Positions 16,830 through 26,900 of a DNA stretch of 64,000 bases are shown here, piece after piece. A program made the position numbers and the translations under genes. Source of the stretch: Mycobacterium kiyosense (GTDB lineage: Bacteria; Actinomycetota; Actinomycetes; Mycobacteriales; Mycobacteriaceae); assembly GCA_021654635.1 (NCBI GenBank), contig AP025179.1, positions 2,666,001 through 2,730,000 on the forward strand, read 5' to 3'. The notes beneath the pieces were generated by a model that saw only the letters and a program-made list of their open reading frames with translations, was not told where the DNA came from and did no database searches. Each line of letters begins with the position of its first letter. Positions within the stretch are counted from its first letter, which is position 1.

Positions 16830-16855
16830 GCCGGCCCTCCGACGTTAGGGCCGGC
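16830..16855 (+). terminator. hairpin terminator after the PEBP gene
   Basis: A perfect 9-bp stem, GCCGGCCCT and AGGGCCGGC, with an 8-base loop, 60 bp after the PEBP stop. There is no T run, as is usual for mycobacterial hairpin terminators. Confidence 0.6.
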
Positions 16856-16931
16856 GCCCGCGCTGCGATCCGAATTATTGTGCGGCACAAAGCATTTCGC
16901 ACGCCGGTGCGGTCCTGCGCGCGGCGCTGCG

Positions 16932-16970
16932 CCTCCCTCGATAGGGGGAGGAATGTTCATCCCCCGAATC
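16932..16970 (+). promoter_or_regulatory. palindrome motif, copy A
   Basis: CCTCCCTCGATAGGGGGAGG followed by AATGTTCATC and, after four bases, GAATC. It lies 132 bp before the small ORF at 17064. Copies B (17974) and C (33122) share the same core and downstream TTCA/ATC bases. Confidence 0.5.
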
Positions 16971-17063
16971 GAACCTTTGCCCTAGCGCCACCCGGCGCGA
17001 ATCGCGGCACAGTTATCGGCGAAGACACCCGGAATCCGGTTCAGCACAAAGGGGATCACCGCC

Positions 17064-17168
17064 ATGGCGTTCGCGTCGGCAAGCCAGCAGACCATTGGGT
17101 TGGCGACGGCCGACGACCCGGGCGCCGGCTGCACCGGGAAACCCGTCAACCCGTTATCTATTCCGTAG
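17064..17168 (+). CDS. 34-aa small ORF ahead of the response regulator
   Basis: It begins MAFASASQQTIGLATAD and ends NPLSIP. Its ATG is preceded by AAAGGGGATCACCGCC, nearly the same leader as the PE_PGRS gene at 18111 (AAGGGGATCGCAGCC), and both lie about 135 bp after the palindrome motif. It ends 29 bp before the chosen regulator start. It may be a truncated PE-type gene or a translated leader that couples to the regulator. No known domain. Confidence 0.4.
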   Translation: MAFASASQQTIGLATADDPGAGCTGKPVNPLSIP

Positions 17169-17197
17169 CTGAAGTTGCGAGAAGCATGGAGCACTTC

Positions 17198-17845
17198 ATG
17201 GCTGATGCCGCCAAGCGGGTGACGGTGGTGATCGCCGACGATCATCCCGTGACGCGCCGGGGTCTGGCTACGGCGCTGAATTCCAGCGGTCAGCTGACGG
17301 TCGTCGCGGAGGTGGCGGACGGCCGCGCGGCGCTGGAAGCGGTCCGAGGGCATCAGCCGGCGGTCGCCCTGCTGGACTATCGGATGCCCGAGCTGAACGG
17401 CATCGAGGTCACCCGCGCCATCAACCGAGACAGGTTGCCCACCAGCGTGCTGTTGCTCAGCGCGTTCGACGACAGCCAGATCGTCTACAAGGCGCTGGCC
17501 GAGGGGGCTTCGGGCTACCTGACCAAGGAATCCGACAGCGACGAAATCGCGCGCGCGGTGCTGACGTGCGCCGGCGGCGGCTCGTACCTGCCCGCCGCCG
17601 TCGCCGGCGGACTTGCCGGCGAAGTCAAGCGACGGGGCAGGGGAACGATGGCCGCGCTCACCGAGCGTGAAACCCAGGTGATCACGATGATGGCGGATGG
17701 CTTGTCGGTCCCCCAGATCGCGGACCGCCTGCACCTGGCGCGTAGCACCGTTAAGACGCACACGCGCAGCCTCTACGAGAAACTCGGGGTTGCCGACCGC
17801 GGTGCTGCGGTGGCCGAGGCGATGCGGCGCCGCCTGCTGGACTGA
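17198..17845 (+). CDS. orphan NarL/FixJ-family response regulator
   Basis: 215 aa. The receiver domain starts KRVTVVIADDHPVTRRG with the acidic pair, has the phospho-acceptor Asp in VALLDYRMPELNG, Thr/Ser in VLLLSAFDDS, and Lys in GYLTKESDS. The C-terminal LuxR-type helix-turn-helix is LTERETQVITMMADGLSVPQ, then IADRLHLARSTVKTHTRSLY. No histidine kinase gene is nearby. ATG 17198 has GGAG six bases upstream; ATG 17186 is the alternative. A truncated paralogue follows the PE_PGRS gene, so the regulator was duplicated around it. Its targets may include the palindrome motif found near this gene and the PE_PGRS gene (inference). Confidence 0.85.
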   Translation: MADAAKRVTVVIADDHPVTRRGLATALNSSGQLTVVAEVADGRAALEAVRGHQPAVALLDYRMPELNGIEVTRAINRDRLPTSVLLLSAFDDSQIVYKALAEGASGYLTKESDSDEIARAVLTCAGGGSYLPAAVAGGLAGEVKRRGRGTMAALTERETQVITMMADGLSVPQIADRLHLARSTVKTHTRSLYEKLGVADRGAAVAEAMRRRLLD

Positions 17846-17973
17846 CCGCCGCGTCGGGCCCTCGGAACCGCACTGACCGCCGCCCGAATCTGCGCGCGAC
17901 CAATTTTTTAACGCAGCCGATCTGAACCCGACGTCCGCCACCCCCCGGCCCCGGGATCGATCCGCTGCCCGCT

Positions 17974-18012
17974 GCCTCCCCTGTCGGTGGAGAAAATTTC
18001 ATCACTCAAATC
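17974..18012 (+). promoter_or_regulatory. palindrome motif, copy B (PE_PGRS upstream)
   Basis: CCTCCCCTGTCGGTGGAG followed by AAAATTTCATCACTCAAATC, about 137 bp before the PE_PGRS ATG. Less symmetric than copies A and C but with the same downstream TTCATC and AATC bases. Confidence 0.45.
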
Positions 18013-18110
18013 AGGCTTCTGGACGAGGGCGGCGACCCCCGTGGTGCGTGAGGGTGACCGGAGGGGCTGCGGCCGGGCACCGCGCCACTCAGGTCAAGGG
18101 GATCGCAGCC

Positions 18111-21100
18111 ATGTCTTATGTCGTCGTCGGCCACGAAGCACTCGCGGCGGCGGCCGCGCAGGTGGCAGGTATCGGCTCTGGCCTTCGCTGCGCAAACGTG
18201 CTGGCGGCGGCGCCGACCAGCAGCCTGTTAGCCGCGGGCGGCGACGAGGTTTCGGCGGCGATCGCCGCCCTGTTCGCCGAACACGGCCGGGCTTACCAGA
18301 CTGTGAGCGCTCAACTGGAAGCGTTTCACGACGACTTCATCCGCAACCTCACGTCAAGTTCGGCGGCGTACGCATCTGCTGAAGCGCTCAATGTGGCGCC
18401 GCTGCAGCTGCTGCTCGACGTCGTGAACGCACCCACCGAAGCGCTCCTGGGCCGTCCGTTGATCGGTAACGGCGCCGACGGTGCCAGCGGGGCGCAGGGG
18501 CAGGCCGGCGGGGCCGGCGGGATCTTGCTGGGCAATGGCGGCAACGGCGGCAACAGCAGTGATCCCGGGGCCGCCGGTGGCCCGGGTGGATCGGCGGGCC
18601 TGATCGGCAACGGCGGCCGGGGCGGCACCGGCGCAACAGGCGGGGTCGGTGGTGCCGGCGGAAGTGGCGGCTGGCTGCTTGGCTCCGGTGGCAATGGCGG
18701 GACCGGGGGCCTCGGTGCCGCCGGCGGTCGGGGCGGCGACGCGGTGCTGTTCGGCAACGGCGGTGCCGGCGGCGCCGGTGGTGTCGGCGCCCCCGGGACG
18801 GTAGGTGTGGCCGGTGGCACCGGCGGGGCGGGTGGTGCCGGCGGCACCGGTGGTCTGGTCGGGTCCGGTGGCCACGGTGGTGCGGGCGGCGACGGTGGAG
18901 CCGGCGGGGCGGGGTGGACGGGGTCTACGGCGGGAGTGGCGGTCCCGGGTCGGCCGGCGGCGCGGCCGGAGCGGGCGGAGCCGGCGGGCACGCCCGGATC
19001 GGCCTGGCCGGCGACGGCGGTCAGGGTGGTGTCGGCGGCCACGGCGGTGCCGGAGGCACCGGCGGCGCCAGCGTGACCGCCGACCAACCGGGTGGAACGG
19101 GCGGGGCCGGCGGCGCCGGAGGCGCGGCGGGTGCTGGTGGTGCCTCCGGCGGCTTCGGTGGCAACGCGGGCAGCATGGGCCGGGGTGGCACCGGCGGCAC
19201 CGGCGGTACCGGCGGCGACGGTGGGCAGGGCATGCCCGGCGTGACCGGTACGCAGCCGGGCGACGGCAGTAACGGTGGACTCGGCGGTAGTGGCGGCAGG
19301 GGCGGCGCTGGTGGTGCCGGGATCAACGGAGTCGGGGGCGGCGACGGCGGCCAGGGCGGCACCGGTGGCCGGGGCGGGGCCGGCGGAACTGGTGGAGACA
19401 ATCTCGGCACGGCCAGCGGGGGCGGTGGCGACGGTGGCGACGGGGAGCCGGAGGCAAGGCCGGCGCGGGCGGCGTGGGCCGTGACGGTGGTGCGGCCGGG
19501 GCAGCCGGCCAGGGCGGCGGCGGCGGTGTGGGCGGTGACGGCGGCAAGGGTGGCGCCGGCAGCGCGGCCACGGACTCGAGCCGCAACGGCAACGTCGGCG
19601 GCGCCGGCGGTATGGGCGGGCCGGCGGCGCGGGCGGGAAATCCGACGGCGGCATCAACGGCAGCGGCGGAGCCGGTGGCACCGGTGGTCAGGGCGGCCGA
19701 GGCGGCAACGGCTACCCCGACGTCGGCGGTAACAACGCCACGAATGGCGGCAACGGCGGAGCCGGCGGCGCCGGAGGAGCCGGCGGTGCGGTCGGTACTG
19801 GGGGTCACGGCGGCACCGGTGGCGCGGCGGGCACCGGCGGCAACGGCGGCGCAGGCGGTAACGGTGGCGACAGCAACATCGCCTCCCACCTCGCAGGCAA
19901 AGGCGGAGCCGGCGGCCAGGGTGGCCAGGGCGGTGCAGGCGCGGCCGCCGACCTCGGCGGCCAAGGCGGCCAAGGCGGCCAGGGCGGCACGGGCGGCAAC
20001 GCCGCCAGCGGCGCGATCAGGGGCGCAGGGGGCATGGGCGGCCGCGGCGGCACCGGCGGCGATGGCGGCGCCGGATACGCCGATGACGGCACCGACAACG
20101 CCGGAACCGGCGGCGCCGGCGGCACCGGTGGAACGGGCGGTAGGGGCGGCGCTCCGGGTGCCGGTCCCGTACCCGACACCGGTGCCGGGTACGGCACCGG
20201 CGGGCTGGGCGGTGCCGGCGGCACAGGAGGAAAAGGCGGCGCTACCACCATCAGTGGCCACACGGCCGGCAATGGCGGCGCCGGTGGCCAGGGCGGGCAA
20301 GGGGCCGCGGGCGTCACGAACGGCGGCAACGCCGGCCAGGGCGGTGTCGGCGGCCAGGGTGGTGCCGGCGGCGATGCCGTGTCGGGCGCGACCAACGGTT
20401 CCGGCGGTTCCGGGGGGCTGGGCGGCAGCGGCGGCGACGGTGGTCGCGGCTACAACGACGACGGGACCGGCAACGCCGGAGTCGGCGGCAAGGGCGGCAA
20501 GGGCGGCAACGGCGGAGTGGCCGGCGCTGCCGGTACCGGCGGTAGCGGAGGTGCTCGCGGCGTCGCCGGCAACGGCGGGACCGGCGGCAACGGCGGCGCA
20601 GGCGGTACCGGCGCAGCCGGTCGAGACGGTGCAACGCCGGCCGTGGGATACGACGGCGCCGCGGGTGGCGCAGCCGGTCGGGGCGGTGACGGCGGTGTCG
20701 GCCTCGCTGGTTCCGGCGGTGGCGACGGCGGTCAGGGCGGCATCGGTGGGCAAGGTGGCAATGCCGGCGCCGGCGGTTCCAACACCGGGACCGGGGCCGG
20801 CGCGAACGGCGGCGAAGGAGGTGCGGGTGGCGCGGCCGGTGCCGGAGGTGCGGCGGTCGACGGCGGTGTTCGCGGTCTGATCGGTGCCGGTGGTGACGGC
20901 GGCAACGGCGGCGCCGGGGGCAACGGAGCCGCCGGAAAGGCCGGGACGACGAGCACCTCGCCGACCCCGGGTCAAACGGGCAGCCGCGGCGGCGACGGAG
21001 GCCGAGGCGGAGCCGGGGGAGCGGGCGTCGACGGCGCGGGCGGCGGCAACGGCGGCCAGGGCGGCAGCGGTGGTCGAGGCGGCAACGGCGGCGACGGTGG

Positions 21101-23336
21101 TTCCAATACCGGCACCGACGGTGCTGCCGGCCGGGCCGGTGGTGACGGTGGCCTCGGCGGCGTGGCCGGCGCGGGTGGCGTCGGAACCGACGGTGGTACG
21201 GCCGGGGCCAACGGCAAGGGTGGCACCGGCGGCACCGGCGGCAATGGCGGCAACGGCGCCGCTGGACGGGACGGGACGTCTGGCAGCGCACCGACCGCGG
21301 GCAACCAGGGCGGCGCCGGTGGGGCCGGTGGTCGAGGTGGCGACGCCGGGGCAGGCATCAACGGCGTCGGTGGCGGCGATGGCGGCCAGGGCGGCAACGG
21401 GGGTCAGGGCGGCATCGGCGGGGTCGGCGGCACGAACACCGGCGGCACCGCCGGCAACGGCCGCCGGCGGCAAGGGCGGCACCGGCGGTGTGGCGGGTGC
21501 CGGGGTGTCAGCCCCCGGCGGTGCGGCCGGGGCGAACGGCACCGGCGGCACCGGTGGTATCGGCGGCACCGGCGGCAACGGGAGCACTGGTCTGGCGGGC
21601 ACGTCGGGTGATTCGCCGACCGCCGGGAGCCAAGGCGGCGGTGGGGGTGTCGGCGGCCAGGGCGGCGACGGCGGCGCCGGAATCAACGGTGTCGGCGGCG
21701 GCCAGGGCGGTCGGGGTGGAGTCGGCGGCGAAGGTGGCGGCGGCGGCACCGGAGGCTCCAACACATCGATTGCCGGTGCCGGCGCCCAGGGCGGCAAGGG
21801 CGGCACCGGCGGCACTGCCGGAGTGGCCGGCAAGGGCAGCGACGGTGGCGCGGTCGGCACGATCGGCCGCGGCGGAAGCGGCGGGGTCGGAGGTCTCGGC
21901 GGCGACGGTGGCACCGGGCAAGCGGGCACCTCGAGCACCACGCCGACAGCGGGTGGTCAAGGCGGCGGTGGGGCGCCGGCGGCCAGGGTGGCGATGGCGG
22001 TGCCGGCCTCAACGGGGTCGGCGGCGGCCAGGGTGGTCTGGGCGGTGTCGGCGGCCGGGGCGGTACCGGGGGCGCGGGCGGTGCCAGCACGGCGACCGCC
22101 GGTACCGGTGCCGACGGCGGCCAGGGCGGCACCGGTGGTACTGCCGGAGCCGCGGGCAAGGGCAGCGACGGCGGCCCGGACGGGTCGATCGGCAAAGGCG
22201 GCAAGGGCGGTGTCGGAGGTGTCGGCGGCACCGGCGGCACCGGGCAAGCGGGTGTATCCGGGACTTCGCCCACCCCCGGCGGCCAAGGCGGCCGGGCCGG
22301 AGCAGGTGGCCAGGGCGGTGACGGCGGTGCCGGGATCAACGGTGTCGGCGGTGGCCAGGGTGGTCAGGGCGGTGTCGGCGGTCAGGGCGGCACTGGGGGC
22401 GCCGGTGGCGCCAGCACCGCGACCGCCGGTAACGGCGCCGACGGCGGCAAAGGCGGCACCGCAGGTACTGCCGGAGCGGCAGGCAAGGGCGCAGACGGTG
22501 GCCCGGACGGGTCGATCGGCGCCGGCGGCAAGGGCGGTACCGGGGGTGCCGGCGGCAAGGGCGGTACCGGCCAGAACGGTGTCACCAGTGATACGCCCAC
22601 CGTGGGTGATCAGGGCGGTCGCGGCGGCAAGGGCGGTCTCGGTGGTGACGGCGGTGCCGGCATCAACGGGGTCGGCGGCGGCCAGGGCGGTCAGGGCGGT
22701 GCCGGTGGCCAAGGCGGCGACGGCGGTTCCGGCGGAACCAACACCGCCAAGGCGGGCGGCGACGGTGCCCGGGGCGGCAAAGGCGGAGTCGGCGGCGACG
22801 CCGGTAACGGCGGCGTAGGTGGCGACGGTAACGGCGACGGCGGAACCGGCGGCCAGGGCGGCGCCGGCGGCACCGGGGGCACCGGCGGAAATGGCAGCGT
22901 CAGCGGCGCCGGCGGTGTCGGCGGCGCAGGAGGCACCGCCGGTGCCGCCGGGACCGGCGGGAACGGTGCCGGTGAGCTCGGCGACGGCGGCGCCGGCGGT
23001 GTCGGTGGAGCGGGCGGCACCGGCGGCGGCGGCGGCGACGGCGGGGGCGGTGACGGCAACAAAAACAGCCGCGGATGGGGCGGTCAGGGTGGTGACGGCG
23101 CGGTCGGCGGTACCGGCGGTACCGGCGGCAACTCGGTGCGCGGTGACGGTGGGACGGGGGGCGTCGGCGGTGTCGGCGGTGACGGTGGCACCGGCGGCCA
23201 GAGCCACAGTAGCGGTAAGGCCGGTACCTCCGGCGGTTCCGGCTTTTCCGGCGGCGGTCATAGCGGAGGAACCGGCGGAAAGGGCGGCGCAGGCGGGTCA
23301 GCAGGGACCGGCGGCGCGGGGGGATCTCCCATTTAG
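18111..23336 (+). CDS. large PE_PGRS protein, frame interrupted
   Basis: About 1741 codons in total. Residues 1-95 are a PE domain ([20 protein letters not shown] and on), which in this family directs ESX-5 export to the cell surface. A short linker ([11 protein letters not shown]) leads to a very long PGRS region of GGA/GGN/GGQ repeats ending GGSPI. As written the frame breaks near 18910, 19440, 19620, 21465 and 21970. Switching frames restores uninterrupted PGRS each time and the final frame equals the first, so the total is a whole number of codons. From 21021 a 109-aa unit with [15 protein letters not shown] repeats about six times. ATG 18111 has CAAGGGGA upstream. Function is unknown; members are surface antigens. 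The breaks are probably mostly sequence errors. Confidence 0.8.
21021..22980 (+). repeat. 327-bp PGRS minisatellite
   Basis: The marker codons for (A)G(I/V/L)NG(V/A)GGG begin at 21021, 21351, 21676, 22002, 22329 and 22656. Spacings are 330, 325, 326, 327 and 327 bp. The base unit is 327 bp (109 aa). The 325 and 326 units lack 2 and 1 bases and coincide with the two frame breaks at about 21465 and 21970. Confidence 0.75.
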
Positions 23337-23447
23337 TACCTGCGGGTCGAGCGGTCCGGCGGGCAGCGAGCGTGAGCCGACCGCGTTGCATTCCCGATAG
23401 CCCACGTCAATATCGATCGGCGGCAGCCGAGTTGGGGTGTAGAGGAT

Positions 23448-23886
23448 ATGGGGCGGCCGGTGGCCGGGATTGCCAAGCGTGTCACCGTCGTCGTCGCCGA
23501 CGACCATCCGGTGGTGCGGCTCGGCATTGTGCGCGCCCTGACATCCAGCGGGCGGGTGGAGGTTGGTCGCCGAGGCCGCCGACGGCCGCGCTGCGCTGGA
23601 AGCCGTCCGCGAACACCGGCCCGCCGTCGCGCTGCTCGACTATCGGATGCCCGGGCTGGACGGCGTTGCGGTAGCCCATGCCGTCAGCTGCGACGGACTG
23701 CCCACCCGTGTGCTGCTGTTGAGCGCCTTCGATGACTCCCATCTGGTTTCCACCGCGCTGGACCAGGGGGCGGCGGGGTTCCTGACCAAGGACGCCGACA
23801 GCGACGAGATCGTGAACGCGGTGCTCGCGTGTGCCCGGGGTGGCGAGGATGCCGACGGCGGCGCGCAGCCTGCGCTCGCCACTTGA
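23448..23886 (+). pseudogene. truncated receiver-only paralogue of the NarL-type regulator
   Basis: Closely similar to the receiver domain of the regulator at 17198 (KRVTVVVADDHPVVRLG, VALLDYRMPGLDG with the phospho-acceptor Asp, LLLSAFDDSHLV, GFLTKDADSDEIV). The frame changes at about 23568, where GAGGTTGGTC has one base more than the paralogue pattern. The DNA-binding domain is absent: the frame ends 13 codons after the receiver. If the indel is an error, a 145-aa single-domain receiver could be made and might compete for phosphate; otherwise it is dead. An AGAGGA site precedes ATG 23448. Confidence 0.7.
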
Positions 23887-23945
23887 CACCGTCGCCTGCC
23901 ACACCCGCCGCTACCGGAGCAGCGCGGCCCCGGGTCGGCGCCTTG

Positions 23946-26900
23946 TCACTGCCTGAATCTGTGCGGCAGCGTGAAGTTGTTGAAGAATCCGGACAGGTTG
24001 ACTCCGACGTTCGCCAGCCCCGAGTCGAACGCCGCCTGGGTGAGGTCCAGCGGGCCGGTGTTGAACAAGCCGGAGATGGTGTTGCCGACATTGGCCAGAC
24101 CCGATTCGAGTTCGCCCTCGTTGAGGTAGCCGGAGTTGCCCGGACCGCCCGAGTTGTGCAGGCCGGAGTTGTTCGCGAACTCGTTCGCCAGGCCCGACAT
24201 CGGCCCGTCGCCGGAGTTGAAGAAGCCGGACGCGCCGCCGCCCCCAGAGTTGAAGAACCCGGATGACGGCTGATCGGTCGAGTTGAAAAACCCTGGGCCC
24301 GAAGATATTTCGAAGCCGAACGAGTACGGCCCCAGGTGGCCGCTGTCCGACGTCACAAAGCTGTTCGACAGCACCTCGTCGATGGTCGTCGCAGGCACCA
24401 GGGTTCTTTCGTTTATCGTCCAGCCGGCGATCGGGTCGTTGTACACCGGGATGGTGATGGTGTCGCAGCGGTAGAACGGGTATTCGATGATCGGGTAGCA
24501 GACCACCTGCTCCAAGTTGATCTTGAGCGGGATGTCGCCGACGTTGATGTCGCCGATGCTGATCTCGCTGAGCTCGCCGGTGACGGGTATCTCGATGTTG
24601 CCGACCACGTCGTAGTGCCAAGGGATTTCGGGAATGGTCGAGGAGTATCCCAGCGAGATCTGGCCCTGGTTATCCCCTCGCCACAACAGCCCGTTGCTGT
24701 AGTTGCCCGAGATGAAGGCGCCGGTGTTGACGTCGCCGGAGTTGGCCAGTCCGGTGTTGGAGTTCCCGGAGTTGAAAACGCCGGTGTTGTAGTCGCCGGC
24801 ATTGAGCCAGCCGCTGTTGTGACTGCCCGTGTTGAAGCTGCCGGTGTTGCCGTCGCCGCGGTTGTAGCTGCCGGTGTTGTAGCTGCCGACGTTGCCGATG
24901 CCGGTGTTGGCGACCCCGGTGTTGAGCAGTCCGGTGTTGGCGATGCCGGCGTTGAACAACCCGGTGTTGTAGTCGCCGCTGTTGCCGATACCCCAGTTGC
25001 CGTCGCCGGAGTTGAAGAAGCCGATGTTGTTGTTGCCGGAGTTGAACAGGCCGATGTTGCCGTGTCCGGAGTTCAGGGCGCCGATGCCGATTTGGTCGTT
25101 GCCGCTCAGGCCGATGCCGATGTTGTTGTTGCCGGTGTTGGCGAAACCGAGGTTGGAGTTGCCGACGTTGGCCAAGCCGATGTTCTGAACCCCGGAGTTG
25201 GCGAGCCCGACGTTGCCGTCGCCGATGTTGGCGAACCCGATATTGCCGAACCCGAGGTTGCCGCTGCCCAGGTTGAGGGCGCCAAGATTGGCGCTGCCCA
25301 AGTTGAAGCTGCCGAGGTTGCCGAACCCCGCGTTGAGGTGGCCGAGGTTGGCCAGGCCGAGGTTGGTGATCGTGGTTGCGGTGTGCAGAACGCCCGCGAG
25401 GTTGGTACCCGTGTTCAGCAGCCCGGACAGGTGAGCCGGGGTGCTCAGGTCGGTGCCGCTGGTGTTGTAGACCCCGGACAGGGTGTTGCCCCAGTTGAGC
25501 AGTCCGGACTGCTGGGCACCGACATTGCGGAAGCCCGAGACGCCGCCGAAGCCCGTCGCGGCGTTCTGCCAGCCCGAGATGTTGGCGCCGAAATTTCCGA
25601 AGCCCGACACGCCGCCGGCGCCGGAGTTGAAGAACCCCGACGACGGGTTGGTGGTCGAGTTTCCATAGCCGGGCGCCCCGCCCAGGTCGATGAGCGGGAT
25701 GGTGATCGGGCCCAAACCCGCTGTGCCGCCGATGGTTACCACGGTGGAGCCGTCCGGGTTGCCGATGTTGAGCTTCAGCAGGGGTTGGTCGCCGAAGTGG
25801 ATGAAGATGGGATCGCCGGGATTCTCGCCGTAGATGTTGATCGGGCCGAGCGAACCCGCTACGTCGCCGCCGAGGCCGCTGTCCAGACCGCTGAACGTGA
25901 TGGTCGGGATCTTGAGCGGGTTGATCTGGATGTCGGTGATACTCACGGTGATCGGGATGTTCACCGGCATCGCGAAATTCAGGTACGCCTGGATCTCGGG
26001 GATGGTGATGGCGTAGTAAATGCCGTATTGGCCCTGGTTGTCGCCGCGCCAGAGTAGGCCGTTGTTCATGTTGCCGGTGTTGAACAGGCCGGTGTTGACG
26101 TTGCCGCTGTTGAACAGGCCGGTGTTGGTGTTGCCGGTGTTGAACAGGCCGGTGTTGGTGTTGCCGGTGTTGAAGCTGCCGGTGTTGAAGTGGCCGGTGT
26201 TGAAGTTGCCGGAGTTGTAGTTGCCGGGGTTGAGCAGGCCGGTGTTGAGGTTGCCGGGGTTGAGTAGTCCGGTGTTGGTGGATCCGGAGTTGAACAGTCC
26301 GGTGTTGAGGGTGCCGGTGTTGGCGATGCCCCAGTTGGCGGTGCCGGTGTTGAACAGGCCGATGTTGTTTTCGCCGGTGTTGAAGAAGCCGATGTTGTTG
26401 GTGCCGGAGTTGAACAGGCCGATGTTGCCGGTGCCGGAGTTCAGGGCGCCGATGCCGATTTGGTCGTTGCCGGTCAGGCCGATGCCGATGTTGTTGTTGC
26501 CGGTGTTGGCCAGGCCCAGGTTGGAGTTGCCGGTGTTGGCCAGGCCGATGTTGTTGGTGCCGGTGTTGGCCAGGCCGTGGTTGAGGAGGCCCAGGTTGGC
26601 GGCGCCCCAGTTGTGCTCGCCGAGGTTGGCGATGCCCCAGTTGTGGTTGCCGTGGTTGGCCAGGCCGAAGTTGTGGTCGCCGAGGTTGCCCAGGCCGAGG
26701 TTGGCGGTGCCCAGGTTGGCCAGGCCGAGGTTGGTCATCAGGGGGGCCGGGTGGTGCAGCAGTCCGGCCAGGTGGGTGCCGGTGTTGGCCAGTCCGGACA
26801 GGTAGGCCGGGGTGCTCAGGTCGGTGGTGCTGGTGTTGAAGATGCCCGAGACGGTGTTGCCCCAGTTGAGCAGTCCCGATTGCAGGGCGCCGGCGTTGCG

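Noticed and set aside
19323..21941. Very long minus-strand Pro-rich frames across the PE_PGRS gene
   Set aside because: GGC/GCC repeat DNA leaves several frames open on both strands; the plus strand holds the PE domain and the PGRS pattern.
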